From: Thelonectria olida
Taxonomy: Eukaryota; Ascomycota; Sordariomycetes; Hypocreales; Nectriaceae
Assembly: GCA_020736575.1 (NCBI GenBank)
Contig: JAGPYM010000006.1
Span: 682,001 to 746,000, forward strand
Direction: 5' to 3'
Length of the DNA stretch: 64,000 bases
The stretch's first letter is position 1, and each line of letters starts with the position of its first letter. The position numbers and the translations under genes were made by a program. Shown here one piece after another: positions 1 through 11,826 of this stretch. The notes beneath the pieces are model-generated. The model saw only the letters and a program-made list of their open reading frames with translations, was not told the DNA's origin and did not search any database.

Positions 1-3000
1 TCACTTAACCACGACTATTATCCAAGCCTCAATGCATCCCCCCCCCTCTCCCCCTAAAGGCGGCGGGAGCATTGCCTTCTGACGCTGAAGGCTCCCAATG
101 ATGGATGTTTAGGGTGGGCTCCCCTCAAATAAAGCCACCCAAAAAGTAAAAAGCAATTTTCTCCGTACCTGCCTCATGAGAGACCACACAATAAAAAAAG
201 AAAAGAAAGAAAGAAAACTGAGGAGGAAAGAAAGAGGGAGAAAACAAGAAAGAGTCAAACCACTCTTTCCCTCGACCGACCCCAGCCAATCCGTACTCAG
301 TTCTCGCCATCAGTTCACCTCAGCGTACCAAGCGCGGACAAACCCACGCAAAGTTACAGCGGTACCACAAGCCGTATTGTTGATATCACCCGTCTCCGAT
401 CGATGCTTATTACTCACCGATGGAACACTCACGACGCTAACATGGCCACACAAGAGACGGAGGAGAGACAGGCAGCATTTCCTCGCCAGCAGACCCATGC
501 TTAATTGCACATCTCAGAGTACGGTATGTCATGCCCCTCATCATTCGGTGCCCCTCCCCATGTCACCCACATCCCATTCCTAAGCCATTTTGCCTTGTTA
601 TTTTGGTGTTTGGTTTCGGTTCGGTCAGCCAGATTTTCCTGCACAGTGGGGAACTTTGTTTGGGTTTGGGTTCCCTTTGCCCTCACCGCCGCTGCGCGTA
701 TGTACCTCGTACTTTCGTACCTGTTCCCGTTGCGTGCTGTGCCGTGCCTTGTTGGTTGCAGCTTTTCGTTCGTCGGTCTGCATTGACATAGGTTTTGCCT
801 TGCCTTGCCCTGCCACTACTGCGCATGCAGGTCTTCTCCTCATGACTGACGGGACCTTCCTTGGAACAGCAGCCCTGATGAGATGTCGTTGATCTGATAC
901 GCGACCCTGTCACCGACTTGGTTGGGGACGAAAGCGGTATCGACAACGACCACAACAACGAAACGAATAAGGTCAGTCTATCGGCCGGTCGGTCTATAAC
1001 TAAACTGTGTTGCGTTGTCTGGTTGGGTTGGTTGCTGTGCTGTGCTGGACCGGTCTGGGGCGGCTTGCTGCTACGAAATATGCTCTTGCTGGGCTGGGCT
1101 GGGCTGTACAGGAGGTAGGTATCTGGACTGCCCTGGCCCTGTCAAGTCCGTGTCTTGGCTCGTTCGCCCTGTTCTTCCAATTCCTTTTGATCTCCCCACT
1201 CCCTTTCATCGCCCCGTGTGTATTCGTACGCCCCCTTTTCCCCTTGCGAACAGGGTTTGCCGGGGAACATCTGGACATCTTGGAGCGAGCCACTTGGATC
1301 AAGGTGATAGGCACACCCTTGGAGTGGATCCGCAAGCCATCTCCCTTCGGTCTGTGAATCTCACTCTCACCCTTTCTCCCTTTTTCCACGGCCTGCCTGG
1401 CCCCCCTTCTGCCCCTCCCACTCTCCCTCACACAAGGACGCAGACAAGACATCGCACTTTAAAAAAAAAAAAAAAAAAGAAAAAGAAAAAGCTGAATTGG
1501 ACAGACGCACACGCCCCCCCCAGTCAACTCCTTAGTCCCCAGTATCCTTCTCCCCCCCGTCACTCCCAACTGTACGTAACCCCAGTCCCAGTCCATGCCA
1601 GAGCCCAGTTCCCAGTCAATTGAATTGATTCATTCTTTCAATCAATTCGTGCCTACCCCCTAGTCCCTGGGCGCCTGGCCTCTTCCTCCGCGTCTTCCTG
1701 CTCCTCCTGACTGAGACTGACGAGACAGGCACAGGCACAGGTACAGTACGGGCACAGACAGGCACAGAGCACACACAGACGCTGACCGCACTGGCGCCAA
1801 TTCCAGTACCAGTGCCAGTACCAGTAGGTACCTACCAGCACCGCCAGCTCCAGTTCCAGCTCGAGCTCCATTCCCAGCTCCAGCATCCGCACACGCTCTC
1901 TCTCTGCCTCTCTCTCGTGTCCTCGAGCGCTCCAAATAAAGAAGGCCTTTCTTGGCTGCTGTCCATCCCGCCATAATTTCCCGACCCCCAGCTCAGATAC
2001 AAGACACTGCGGTTCCCACGCACCTTGTTCTCGCCTCTTGTCTCCGTTTTGTTCACATACACATACACTCAGTCTCTCACACTTAAAGACGCCTTCGTCT
2101 CCTCCTTACTTTCCCCTCCTAGGAATTACCTTTTTTTCTGTCCGTTTGAACCTACTGTCCTATTCCTCAAAATTTCCCTTTGCCCCCCCGAGCTACAAGT
2201 AGTGCCGCCCTACTTATTACTACCCGGACTCCCCCCGTTTTCTTCCACCCACCCACTCGCACTCCACCAATTCTACCTCTCCTCCAACCTGCCTACAACT
2301 TCAACTTCCTTCGCACCTCTCGCGCTCTTGGACTCGCTCCTCAATACACAACAGCCGGACAGATTTTCGAAATTGTTGCTTAGCGCCTTGAACCGAGACC
2401 ATCGACTACACGAGGACAATTATTCACCGGACGAATTGCGATTTTTAGGGACCTGCGATTCCTCTGCGATCTGCGATTTTCGGCCCAGTTCCTCCCATAT
2501 CCGCCTTGGGTGACTCAGCGAGACTCGACATTGCAACTTCAATCCGTCTACTTTGCGAGTTGGGCCAGTGCCTATCCGTTTTACACCTGACCGAACTGCA
2601 CCTGCGACTGCATCTGCGGCCCATTGCCAGTTGCCAGAATCCACTGACTGCGCTTCCAGTCGTGCTTCTTCATTACCAACATCTCCACCAGCTGTTCGGT
2701 AACCCCCACCAAAAGTTGACGACGTCAATTGGGAGCGTCTTGAGCTGCGAATCTTGAGCCTGGACCTGCTAGAAGGAATTCTTGGAAATCAGCCCCTGGA
2801 GGATCCGCCGGTCACCACTGATCATATTGTCATTTGCGCGTTTGCTGGGCGACGCCAACTCACCACTGAGCTTCGACCCTCGACGGGTGCTTGTCTATCT
2901 TCACTCTTTTTTCCAGCCTCACCTACGCGCTTCGCGCTGCTTCGAACTGCTCTGGTGCTGCGCTGTGCCGTTTTGCAGTCACCCGCCATCCCCACGGACC

Positions 3001-3504
3001 CGAAGCTGCCCTCCTCCAACCAACATCCCAGGGCGGCCCCAAATCAGCCACCTGCATATCCCACCCTCTGCCAGCTCACCACGCTGCCACGAACCTGGCA
3101 CCTTTCCGTGCATCAGATCGGCCTCGACTGCACCTCCGCAGTTCCCCCTCCACGACTGGACTTGTCTTCTGCGGCCCACTTCAAGGCGACCTCGTGCTGC
3201 AGCGTCCCTGCATCGACGTTGATACCTTCGTCCATCCCTCTGGCTTAGGCTCACGCCCTTGCTCAAAGTCTTGTTCTGCTCCCGCGGCATTTCGTTTGGC
3301 GTCGGCTGTACCCCAGAAGGCCAAAGACTGGTTCTCCACGAAGAGATCGGCCTGCAACCATATCTTTCCCCGCAATTGTTGCTCCCAAGGCCCCTTCCAC
3401 CATGGCTCCTCCTACTGCCTAATCTCTTATATATGTCGACGCAACCTTCAGATGCGCCCTGGTTTACTTACACATAGTGCGATCATTACCACCAGCACGT
3501 CACC
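1..3504. other. Intergenic DNA and probable long 5' leader of the phospholipase C gene
   Basis: No convincing gene was seen. The stretch is low-complexity: G/T-rich between about 590 and 1120, an A18 tract with A/G continuation at 1461-1491, pyrimidine-rich from about 1900 onward, and CAG-rich degenerate repeats (CCAGTACC / CCAGTGCC types) at about 1795-1885. Several open frames of 100-226 codons exist here, but their composition follows the local base skew and they show no family motif. C/T-rich DNA before a CACCATG start is usual for leaders of signalling genes in filamentous ascomycetes, so 2000-3504 is probably transcribed leader, perhaps with introns; this is inference. Confidence 0.5.
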
Positions 3505-6500
3505 ATGTCTCCGTCAAACGACCCCGAGCTTTATCAGTCTTACTTTCCTCCTTCCCCTCAATTACGATTAGACATGTCTTCCATCAATACGGCCCCAGTG
3601 CCGTCCTTCCACCCTAGCCAGGTTCAAACGGCCCTCTCACGGATGCAGCCATCGACGGTCCCGGCGTCCGCCATCAGCGCATCCTCAATAGCTTCCAACT
3701 CACAACAGGGATCACCCATCATGTCACCCGACACTGCTGTTCTGACTACGAGCTCCTCTATCCAGCCTTCGCCTGAACCCATGCGTGGTAGGGACGAAGA
3801 CCCATGCCCCACCAACTTTCAGCTACCAGAGTCAATACTCTCTCGGAAGACGAGCGACAACTCACTGGGCCAAAGCTTGGCCAGCAGCAATCCCAGTGCA
3901 GTGCTGTCCGAGGCCCCGTCCAAGAGTAACCTCATGCGCCGATTTTCCAACCGCGCCCATCGGTTTGCGAGCAGGAGACGACAATCTTCGGCGGCACCCG
4001 CCAGCCGGGACGGTAGCATCGGTCCTAGCATCCTACGCCGTCGGAGTGACAGTAACGCTACGACACCACCTGAATGCAGTGCCATGAGTGACACGGACGA
4101 AGAGGCTGAACCAGTCCCGGATGACAGCATCTCCATCCTGGGCCTTGATGGTGGCTCTCACTCATCAAGCAACAACAGCGCTGCTGGCTCTATTACTGGA
4201 AGTGCCAGTGCCATGGCTGGTCCCGTCTTACCCGCTGAGCTTCGAAATGGATGTGGAGTTTTCAAGGTGTCCAAGAAAAGCCGGACAAAATTCGTCAATC
4301 TTATTTATGAAACCGAAACCAACAAGCTATCATGGGATCCTTCCCGCCCACAGAAGTCCCTCCACGTTGATGAGATCAAGGAGATTCGAACCGATTCCGA
4401 CATCCAGCAATATTGCCTCGACTTTGGAATGACGGACAAGATGTCCACCTGGTTCACCATTATCTATTCAGTTCCCGACAACTCGAAGACCAAGTTTCTG
4501 CACATCTTTACCGAGGACCGTGAAAGCCGAGATATGTGGACTGAATTTCTCGAGGCCACCTTGACTTACCGCCAGGAATTGATGACTTCTCTCATGACCT
4601 TCAACGACCGGGCTATGGCCCAGTATTGGCAAGGTGAGATGACGAGAGAGTTGGGCAACCAGCATCGTGGCGCTGAACAGGAGGAACTGGACATGGCGGG
4701 AGTTAAGCGCGTCTGCCAGAACCTACATATTTACAGCTCCCAATGGACCCTGGAGACCAACTTTCGCATCTCTGATGTCCGACGACGCGACAGGCTCAAC
4801 TTTACCGAGTTCAAGGGGTTTGTCTGCCTAATGAAGCAGAGGCACGATGTGCAGCGACTCATGCGTGGACTTTGTCCCCGATCTGCCAAAGGCATGACTC
4901 TGCCACAGTTCCTCAACTTTCTCCGAGAAGAACAAGGCGAAGACGTCGATTCTAACCCAGCCATGTGGGAGAAGCAATTTGCCTACCTCAGCCACCGATA
5001 CCGATCAGACGATGCCGAGTCTTTCGAGACGACTCGCGACGTGCCGGTCATGTCCGAAGCCGCCTTTGTCAGGTACTTGACATCTGAGCTAAACTCACCG
5101 ATTGTGCCCGAGCCCCAAAATTACACCCTTGACCGCCCTATGAACGAGTACATCATCTCTAGCTCCCACAACACCTACCTTCTTGGTCGACAGGTCGCCG
5201 GCCAGTCTAGCGTCGAGGGATACATCGCGGCCTTAATTCGGGGCTGCCGCTGCGTCGAGGTCGACTGCTGGGATGGCAGCTCTGGACAACCTGAAGTCAA
5301 CCATGGCCGCACTCTCACTACCTCGATTAGCTTCCGCGAGGTTATGACCACGATCAACAAGTACGCTTTTATCAAGTCGAAGTTTCCTCTCTGGATCTCT
5401 CTCGAGGTTCACTGCAGCCCCGCCCAGCAAGCCATCATGGTCGAGATCATGAAGGAGGCGTTTGGATCTCGACTAGTTCTGGAGACGCTGGACGATTCCT
5501 ATGACAAGCTGCCCACGCCTACCGAGCTCATGGAGCGCGTTCTCATCAAGGTCAAGAAGCCCCAGATCAAGGAGGAGCTCCCAGCTAGCGATTTCCGAGG
5601 CCGGCGACGAGGCAACAGCCTCAACTCGCCATTGGCACGCCCCATGACAGATGGCGCTACGTTGATCCCCTCTCAATCACTTCCCCAGAGCCCCATGCTC
5701 AGCCCTAGCTCCTCAGCTCGTCGACTGGTCAGCAAGACTCGAGTCAACACAATTACCGAGGGCCGAGTTCAAGACGTGATGAGCAGCAGCACTAGCGACA
5801 ACGAGAGCGGCGCAGAGAACGCACCGAAGGCATCCACCAAGACCGTCAAAGAGCTCGGCGACCTTGGTGTTTACTGTGCAGGTGTCAAGTTTGCTGGCTT
5901 TGACGCAGTCGAGGCGAAGCAATACAACCATATCTTCTCTTTCATGGAGTCGAGCTTTGCTAAGCACTCTCGAACCAAGGAACAGAAGATGGCAGTCGAT
6001 CTCCACAACCTTCGATACATGATGCGAGTTTACCCTGACCGCACCCGAATTACCTCGAACAACTTCGACCCCCTCCTCTACTGGCGCCGTGGAGTGCAGA
6101 TGGCCGCTCTCAACTGGCAGACATTTGACTTGGGTATGCAAATCAACCGCGCCATGTTTGACGGTGGAAAGGACTCTTCAGGCTATGTGCACAAGCCCGA
6201 GGAACTTCGAGATATCCAAGTTCTCCCGTACAACGCCGAGCTTGCTGGAGGCAAGAGGCAACGCAGCATCGTCTCATTCACCATCGATGTTATCTCGGCA
6301 CAGCAACTTATGCGACCAGCTAACCTCCCTGCCAACAAATCGATGGACCCATATGTCGAAGTTGAGGTCTTCCACGCGAAAGAAGGTCACGAGAAGAAGA
6401 AGAACGAGTCTAGCTTGCCCCTGGATTTCGATTCGCCCCAAAAGTTCCAGACGGCCATCATTCGCGAGAACGGCTTCAACCCAATGTTTGATGGCAAGTT

Positions 6501-6873
6501 CAATTTCAAGGTCACAACAAAACACCCCGAACTCATTTTTGTCCGTTGGTCGGTCAAGCTTTCCAACGACGGCGAAAATTATAACGACAGGCCACCAGTT
6601 GCCACATACACTGCCAAGCTGAGCAACCTGAAGCAAGGCTACCGCACCTTGCCTCTTCTCAACCATGCCGGTGACCAGTACCTTTTCTCCAAGCTCTTCT
6701 GCAAGATCAAGGTTGATCCGATTGAGACGATGATGTTTGACACACCCCGCCCTGCCCACAACAGCAGCAGGATGGGCTTCGGCGGAAAGGTCTTCAGCCG
6801 AATCAACACCAGTCCCAGAAGCACCATGGAGAGGTCCAGCACAGAGAAGACCAGCTTCGACAGCTACCCATGA
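3505..6873 (+). CDS. plc1: Phosphoinositide-specific phospholipase C (delta-like)
   Basis: A single uninterrupted frame of 1122 codons. The enzyme hydrolyses PIP2 to inositol trisphosphate and diacylglycerol at membranes. Domains in order: a Ser/Pro-rich N-terminus (1-240) with basic Arg-rich patches, a PH domain (about 241-355), an EF-hand-like region (about 395-515), the catalytic X box (about 545-690) with the first catalytic His in SSSHNTYL near 555 and the second in NHGRTL near 599, a Ser-rich linker, the Y box starting at LGDLGVYC near 783, and a C2 domain from about 920 (SMDPYVEVEVF). The start lies in CACCATG; an in-frame Met near residue 24 is an alternative. Length exceeds yeast Plc1 because of the N-terminal extension, as is common in filamentous fungi. 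The family assignment is secure. Confidence 0.95.
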   Translation: MSPSNDPELYQSYFPPSPQLRLDMSSINTAPVPSFHPSQVQTALSRMQPSTVPASAISASSIASNSQQGSPIMSPDTAVLTTSSSIQPSPEPMRGRDEDPCPTNFQLPESILSRKTSDNSLGQSLASSNPSAVLSEAPSKSNLMRRFSNRAHRFASRRRQSSAAPASRDGSIGPSILRRRSDSNATTPPECSAMSDTDEEAEPVPDDSISILGLDGGSHSSSNNSAAGSITGSASAMAGPVLPAELRNGCGVFKVSKKSRTKFVNLIYETETNKLSWDPSRPQKSLHVDEIKEIRTDSDIQQYCLDFGMTDKMSTWFTIIYSVPDNSKTKFLHIFTEDRESRDMWTEFLEATLTYRQELMTSLMTFNDRAMAQYWQGEMTRELGNQHRGAEQEELDMAGVKRVCQNLHIYSSQWTLETNFRISDVRRRDRLNFTEFKGFVCLMKQRHDVQRLMRGLCPRSAKGMTLPQFLNFLREEQGEDVDSNPAMWEKQFAYLSHRYRSDDAESFETTRDVPVMSEAAFVRYLTSELNSPIVPEPQNYTLDRPMNEYIISSSHNTYLLGRQVAGQSSVEGYIAALIRGCRCVEVDCWDGSSGQPEVNHGRTLTTSISFREVMTTINKYAFIKSKFPLWISLEVHCSPAQQAIMVEIMKEAFGSRLVLETLDDSYDKLPTPTELMERVLIKVKKPQIKEELPASDFRGRRRGNSLNSPLARPMTDGATLIPSQSLPQSPMLSPSSSARRLVSKTRVNTITEGRVQDVMSSSTSDNESGAENAPKASTKTVKELGDLGVYCAGVKFAGFDAVEAKQYNHIFSFMESSFAKHSRTKEQKMAVDLHNLRYMMRVYPDRTRITSNNFDPLLYWRRGVQMAALNWQTFDLGMQINRAMFDGGKDSSGYVHKPEELRDIQVLPYNAELAGGKRQRSIVSFTIDVISAQQLMRPANLPANKSMDPYVEVEVFHAKEGHEKKKNESSLPLDFDSPQKFQTAIIRENGFNPMFDGKFNFKVTTKHPELIFVRWSVKLSNDGENYNDRPPVATYTAKLSNLKQGYRTLPLLNHAGDQYLFSKLFCKIKVDPIETMMFDTPRPAHNSSRMGFGGKVFSRINTSPRSTMERSSTEKTSFDSYP

Positions 6874-9239
6874 TCTATCTTCTTTGCGGCTTCATCTGTA
6901 CAGTACTTTTCTTTGGACATATTTTTCCTTTCTATTCCCAACGGTCGTCTTTTTACCTTTCTTTTCTATCTTGTCTTGAGCAACAACACATTTTTCCCGA
7001 ACCCGATCCACGATTCGACAGCATCCTGGCGCGACAAAACCGCGGTGGCATTCATTGTACTACCTGGCGACAGAGTCGACCCTATTGTTTGCAAACCGAC
7101 AGTACCGTTTGGTACACAACTTTTCCTTTGTCTGAACATGGCGCATGAAAAAAAATAAAGATGGACGAGGACGAATACCCCCCGAGCGTGTGCGGTGTTG
7201 GTCGTTTTTTACTGGGAATGATTTATTTTTATGGGACAGCAATACAGGGACGGCGGAAAGGAAAAGGATTATGCATACATCACGCTTGGACGTGCTTTTT
7301 GGGAGCGTTTCTGGATATTAGCATTTTACTGGAACTGGTATCACGGTATTATAGACTGGCACAAGGCAGGATAACCACACGGCAAATCTGTTTGTGTTTC
7401 TTCTTTCTTCACCATTTTTGCACTTGTTTAATCATGATCGATGTCGAATTCTCCAACCGTTGGCCGCAGCATGGAAGTGCAAACGGGTCCTTGACGAGCG
7501 ACAACCAAGATGCTACGGATGGGACGAGCAAGAGCCTCCATTGGAAGGACTGCTATCGGGCAAGCAACAAGGCCAGCAAGCAAGCATGTATGAGCTAAAG
7601 ATTACGATAAAACTATAATGTACCTGTTTCTATTAATTTTTGTACCGAAAAGGGCGATCGAAGGATGGGCAAAGCTTGCACGGCACAAGATTAGAGGCTC
7701 GCACTGCAACGACGACGACGCATCTTGGTCGGACTTGAAGCTTTGGAGGAGACAAAACGCGGTCAGACAAACAAACAAAAAACCTGGACTGTTTCATGAA
7801 CCTAGCCAGCAATTTCCTGGCTTTTATGTTGATCTTCAGGGTCTGGTGACGCGGGGCGTTGATGATCTTTCTCTGGGGTTTTCGGTGTTTTGTCCCTTGT
7901 TGACGAGGAAATCCGGACCACGGCCGAGGCTTGGCCTTTACTGGATGACACGGAAAACATGAAACGAAATAAAATAACTAACACGTCATTTTGTCTTCTA
8001 CTTGATGCCTCTTGTGCTTGTTAGTCTTGGTGATGAGCGGCGGAGTGGTAATTTGGATACTCAGTGATATGCAATTCTTACAACCGCTCAGATATTGATC
8101 GTCGTATGGGATATTGTTCTCGGAATGGCCACACGTCAAAGCCCTCCTCCATATCGTAATATTGGTTCTCTGCAATGACTTGTACCTGCAAACATGCTCC
8201 AGCTGCATTCCATCCACACGGCCGCGCCGTTGGATCCAGGGGCTGCAACATGTCGATCCCCCGAACGTGGCGTTTGGTCGTTTCCACCTGTTCCCGACTC
8301 CGGTGCGGGGGAGAGCGGGACTCGTACGAAAAACGAAGGCAGAAGTTGGAGGGAAGCCATGCTGTGTCATCTTGGTGACATGGCGGAGGGGGGCTGATTT
8401 GCTAGCAGGCGGCGTTAGTGGGCGGAGGATTCTGGACGGGGGTGGAGGTGAAACTGGCACCATGGGCGGAGTGACAGGAGCAGGACGAGGAAGAGATTGG
8501 TTGAGGATGGGGGAACGGAAAACCGTTTGTTGGTCTTAAAGCTTGCTGTGCGTGGTGGTGGTGATGGGGTGTCAAAGACAAGGACGTTATCCTCAACTGC
8601 ATATGAGCATCTTGCATCAGCGCATCAGCTCAACGAGCGAATGGTATTGCGCCATCGTCTCTATGACGTGCCTCCCAACACTCCGATAGTGATGCCAACG
8701 CTCGTCACGTCGCCATCATGCAATCCTTCAAAGTCAAAACATCGGGCCTAAACAAAGAGTTTTGGGCTGTCCAGGCCACCAAAGAACGTACGTGGGCTTT
8801 GCTTGGCACCTAAAACAAAAAGACCGGTTGCGGTGCGGGCAGAGGGAAAGTCTAAACGACTCGTCAAGGAAAATCGTCCCATGTTCACGTCAATTCGCTT
8901 TCTCGATACTGGTAAACTATTTCGTTAGATGGTGTGAGGCTATTGGTACATCAGAGCACAAGTTCACACACGCCCCTCCCTCCCTCTCCCCAAAAAGGGG
9001 AAAATTACAACCGACTAGTTACATAAACTCCCTCCAGTCATGATGATGCTTCATTAGACATGTTTAGACTCCCGGAAATATAAAAAAAAAGTGTAGAAGA
9101 AGAAGAGAAAAACCGAGGCTACTCGAAATAGGTTTCTGACGAGCATGTGACGAAGAGGAAGCTTGGGTTGGCTGTGTGACACTCCATGGCCGGACCAAAA
9201 GAGGGAGAAACAAAAAACACCAACAAGTAGGGAAGCTTG
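6874..9239. other. Convergent intergenic region
   Basis: This separates the 3' ends of the phospholipase C gene (+) and the palmitoyltransferase gene (-). It contains A/T-rich 3'-UTR-like sequence just after 6873 and no open frame with recognisable motifs. The longest frame (7161-7598, 145 codons) looks like chance reading of UTR. Nothing else was supported. Confidence 0.5.
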
Positions 9240-10969
9240 TTAGTCGACACCCTCGTCGTGAAACTTGGGACTCACAGTCCGAGAACTCGGACTGAGACTG
9301 GTCTGCGAGCCTCCTGCTGCCCGAAGCATGCCACTTGCGCCGCCGCGCCCCCATCCGCCGTTCGTAACGACGTTCATGGCTTGAATCTCGGCCTCCTTTC
9401 TTCGCTTCGCCTCCGCTTTTGACTTGTCGTCGGCCGAGTCCCAGCCGTAATCGTCCTCTTCGTCTTCCTCGTCCAGGTCCGCCAGTTCGTCTTCCAACGT
9501 CCTACCGCGAGGGCTCAGCCGGCGGAGCGGCACGTTCTGCGTCGCGTCGGCATACAAGTTGGGGTCGCGACCGAGGACGCGGTCGGCCTTGCTCATGGAC
9601 TTGGGCTGCGGTTGAGGAGAAAAGTGTCTGCCGGCACCTTCTTCTCGCTCAGGGATGATTGGGATGTCGTCGGCCCCGCCCCAACCGGCGCTGACCTCGC
9701 GGGCACGTTGTTCCTGGCGCTCGGAGCGGAGACGCTCACGGGTGTCGATGAATTTGGGATTGGCTTCCCATGACCAACCATCGCCTGTGGTGTTGCAGAT
9801 GGGAAAGAACCAGAGTGCAGGGGTCGGTCCAAAGAGGTGCTTCAGGTTGCGCCTCCAGCCAAGATCGAAGGCGTTGGGAAGTTTCTCGGAATCTTGCTCA
9901 TCCAGGTACTCTTCATACCGCCTCCTTTGCTGCTCGCGTTCCATCTCGGCAAATGTCAGGTGAACCGGGCGGGAGCCATCGGGGGGGTACGACCGAGGAA
10001 GCTCTTGTGTGCGACGTTCCTCGCCCTCCTCGGGACGTGTGATGCCAGGCAGAGCGTTGGTGTGGAAGTCGACAAACTGCTGTGCGGCTTGAGGTACACG
10101 ATTGGCAGGGTTGTGGGCAGAGTTGTGAGCCTTTCGAAGGGGGGATAGATATCGTGTCTTCTCGAGGCATTCGATGGTTGTCTGGCCGCGGCTGGCGAGG
10201 TGAAGGTGCCAGCCCGTGAAAGCGCCGACGGCAAGCCCAATGATTCCGCTGACAACGCTGAGCATGATGTAGTTGACGGGCATGAAGTTGTCGATGTAGT
10301 CGGCGTTCTCGACGAGGACCTCGTCCCAGACCCAAGTAGCGCTGACGGCAAAGGCGTAGAAGCAGAATATAGTCACGTAAATGAGGAACAGGATGAACGC
10401 CTTGTGGTTGCGCAAGCCGATGCATGTCGCGAGCCAGGGGCAGTGGTGATCCATCTTGAGGACACAGCGACGGCACGTCGAGCAGTGGTGAGCGCGGTCA
10501 GGCTTGCGAGCCTGGCATTTCTTGCAGAAGCGAATTTCACCATTGCTCTTGACGGTGAGACTCGTCATTTGGGGCGGGTTTTGCGTCGGGAGGAGGCCAT
10601 AGCCATCGTCGTTGGTCGTCGATCCGGGGGGCGTGAAGACGGCGGTTGTGTAGGACCAGTTAAGGAGGAGGTAGAGAGCGACTCCGACGACTGACGAGCT
10701 CGTGCCTGCGAGGTTGATTCATGTTAGCATGGTTGTTTTCCAATTCCAGATCGACCCTGCAATAGCACCTGCCAGGGTGTCCATAAAATCCGATGCCAAT
10801 CTGGGCATTCCACCCACGTACCTATCCAGCGGCTCTTGGTGGTGACGCTTCCAATGCTAACCACCACCCATACAGCCCATGATGTTATGCCGTAGACAAA
10901 GACCAGTGGTATATATGTCGCGAACGTGCAGCACGCGCGCTCCAACTTGCGAGCCCACCGACGAGACAT
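9240..10969 (-). CDS. pfa3: DHHC palmitoyltransferase, Pfa3-like
   Basis: Two exons (10969-10822 and 10705-9240; 116-nt intron) give 537 residues. The enzyme transfers palmitate to cysteines of target proteins; yeast Pfa3 acts on Vac8 at the vacuole. The short N-terminus contains a Cys pair (ACCTF) followed by a first membrane segment. A second membrane segment precedes the zinc-binding Cys-rich domain with DHHC at residues 135-138 (MDHHCPW), and two further hydrophobic segments follow. The C-terminal half is hydrophilic, Arg/Glu-rich, with an acidic run (DLDEEDEEDD) typical of filamentous-fungal members. Without the first exon the protein would start at residue 96, inside the Cys-rich region and after two membrane spans, so the upstream exon is needed. 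Confidence 0.92.
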
Positions 10970-11539
10970 GATGCGCCGTTGTCGTCGTCGTCCCTTGCAC
11001 GCCTAGGGGGTCCCGTTCGCAAAGGGATTATCCGGTTCGCTTCGAATTTGATCTCGGTAGAGAAGGTCGTCTTGGAAAGAGGGTGGAAAATGGGGCAGCT
11101 TCTATTGCATGATTCGCATAGGATCGTGGAAAAGTCGACAGCGCGGGACGAGGCGTTGATTTCTAACCGTTGGGACTACAAGCACGAATACAGCGAATGA
11201 AGGGGTGAGATGAGAAACACCAGGGCAACGAATGCCACGTGTTGGTGACAAACGAGCGGATCGCACGGGGCGTAGCGTCGTCAAGGATCCAAATTCGGAT
11301 CGAAATGTCGTCCGTAGCGTCCTGTCGAAGCAATAGTGTTGATGTTGAAATTGCTTGTTCCTATTAATGTAGGTGGTCGCTATTATCTGACATGAATTGC
11401 TGCAACTCCAAGGGTCGAGCTTAGGTCATCAGGGGGTGAAATATAGCACAGTGGTAGGGGGTTTAATAATGCTTAATACCCCCCGGATTAACCCTAGGGC
11501 CGAACGACATGGAATAGACTCCCCTAATCCTTTAAGTAG
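10970..11539. other. Upstream region of the palmitoyltransferase; left edge of the accessory island
   Basis: The 5' flank of the DHHC gene has ordinary composition to about 11390. From about 11400 the sequence changes character (poly-C and poly-A scraps, then strongly AT-rich DNA), which I take as the left edge of the repeat-scarred island. No gene was seen. Confidence 0.4.
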
Positions 11540-11760
11540 TATTATTTTAATACTTTTAGGCCTGTCCTTTATAAAACTACACTATATTATAATCTATTTT
11601 ATATATTATAAATATATTTTTTATTTAATTATTTAAACTTATAATAATAATATATTAAATTTAAACTTTATTTTAATTTAATTACTTTTTATTAATTAAT
11701 TTTCTTTTTAATAGTAAAAATAAAATTACTACTACTTACTTTACTAAATTAGGCAGCATA
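11540..11760. repeat. Extremely AT-rich block, probably RIP-degraded repeat
   Basis: About 220 bp composed almost entirely of A and T, with many TTTA/TAAT words and scarcely any CpG. Neighbouring DNA is GC-balanced, so the change is abrupt on both sides. In Sordariomycetes such blocks usually result from repeat-induced point mutation of a transposon copy. The original element cannot be recognised. Confidence 0.55.
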
Positions 11761-11794
11761 TGCCCCACCTGCCCAATTTGGGCATTGCGCCCTG

Positions 11795-11826
11795 CTATAA
11801 GGAGCTGAGCCTGTGGCTCCTTATAG
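11795..11826. repeat. 11-bp perfect inverted repeat (hairpin)
   Basis: CTATAAGGAGC at 11795-11805 is the exact reverse complement of GCTCCTTATAG at 11816-11826, with a 10-nt loop. Smaller palindromes flank it: GCCCAATTTGGGC near 11771 and TCTCACGCAGTGAGA near 11844. The cluster sits beside the AT-rich block and is probably the end of a degraded element. No T-run follows, so a bacterial-type terminator reading does not apply. Confidence 0.5.

Noticed and set aside
1000..1623. Frames of 116-202 codons around the A18 tract
   Set aside because: Low-complexity translation through G/T-rich and A-rich DNA; no start context or motif support.
2891..3571. 226-codon open frame ending inside the phospholipase C start
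   Set aside because: It overlaps the conserved gene in a different frame, lacks motifs and mirrors the base skew of the leader.
7161..7598. 145-codon frame after the phospholipase C gene
   Set aside because: It lies in probable 3'-UTR sequence and shows no family similarity I can recognise.
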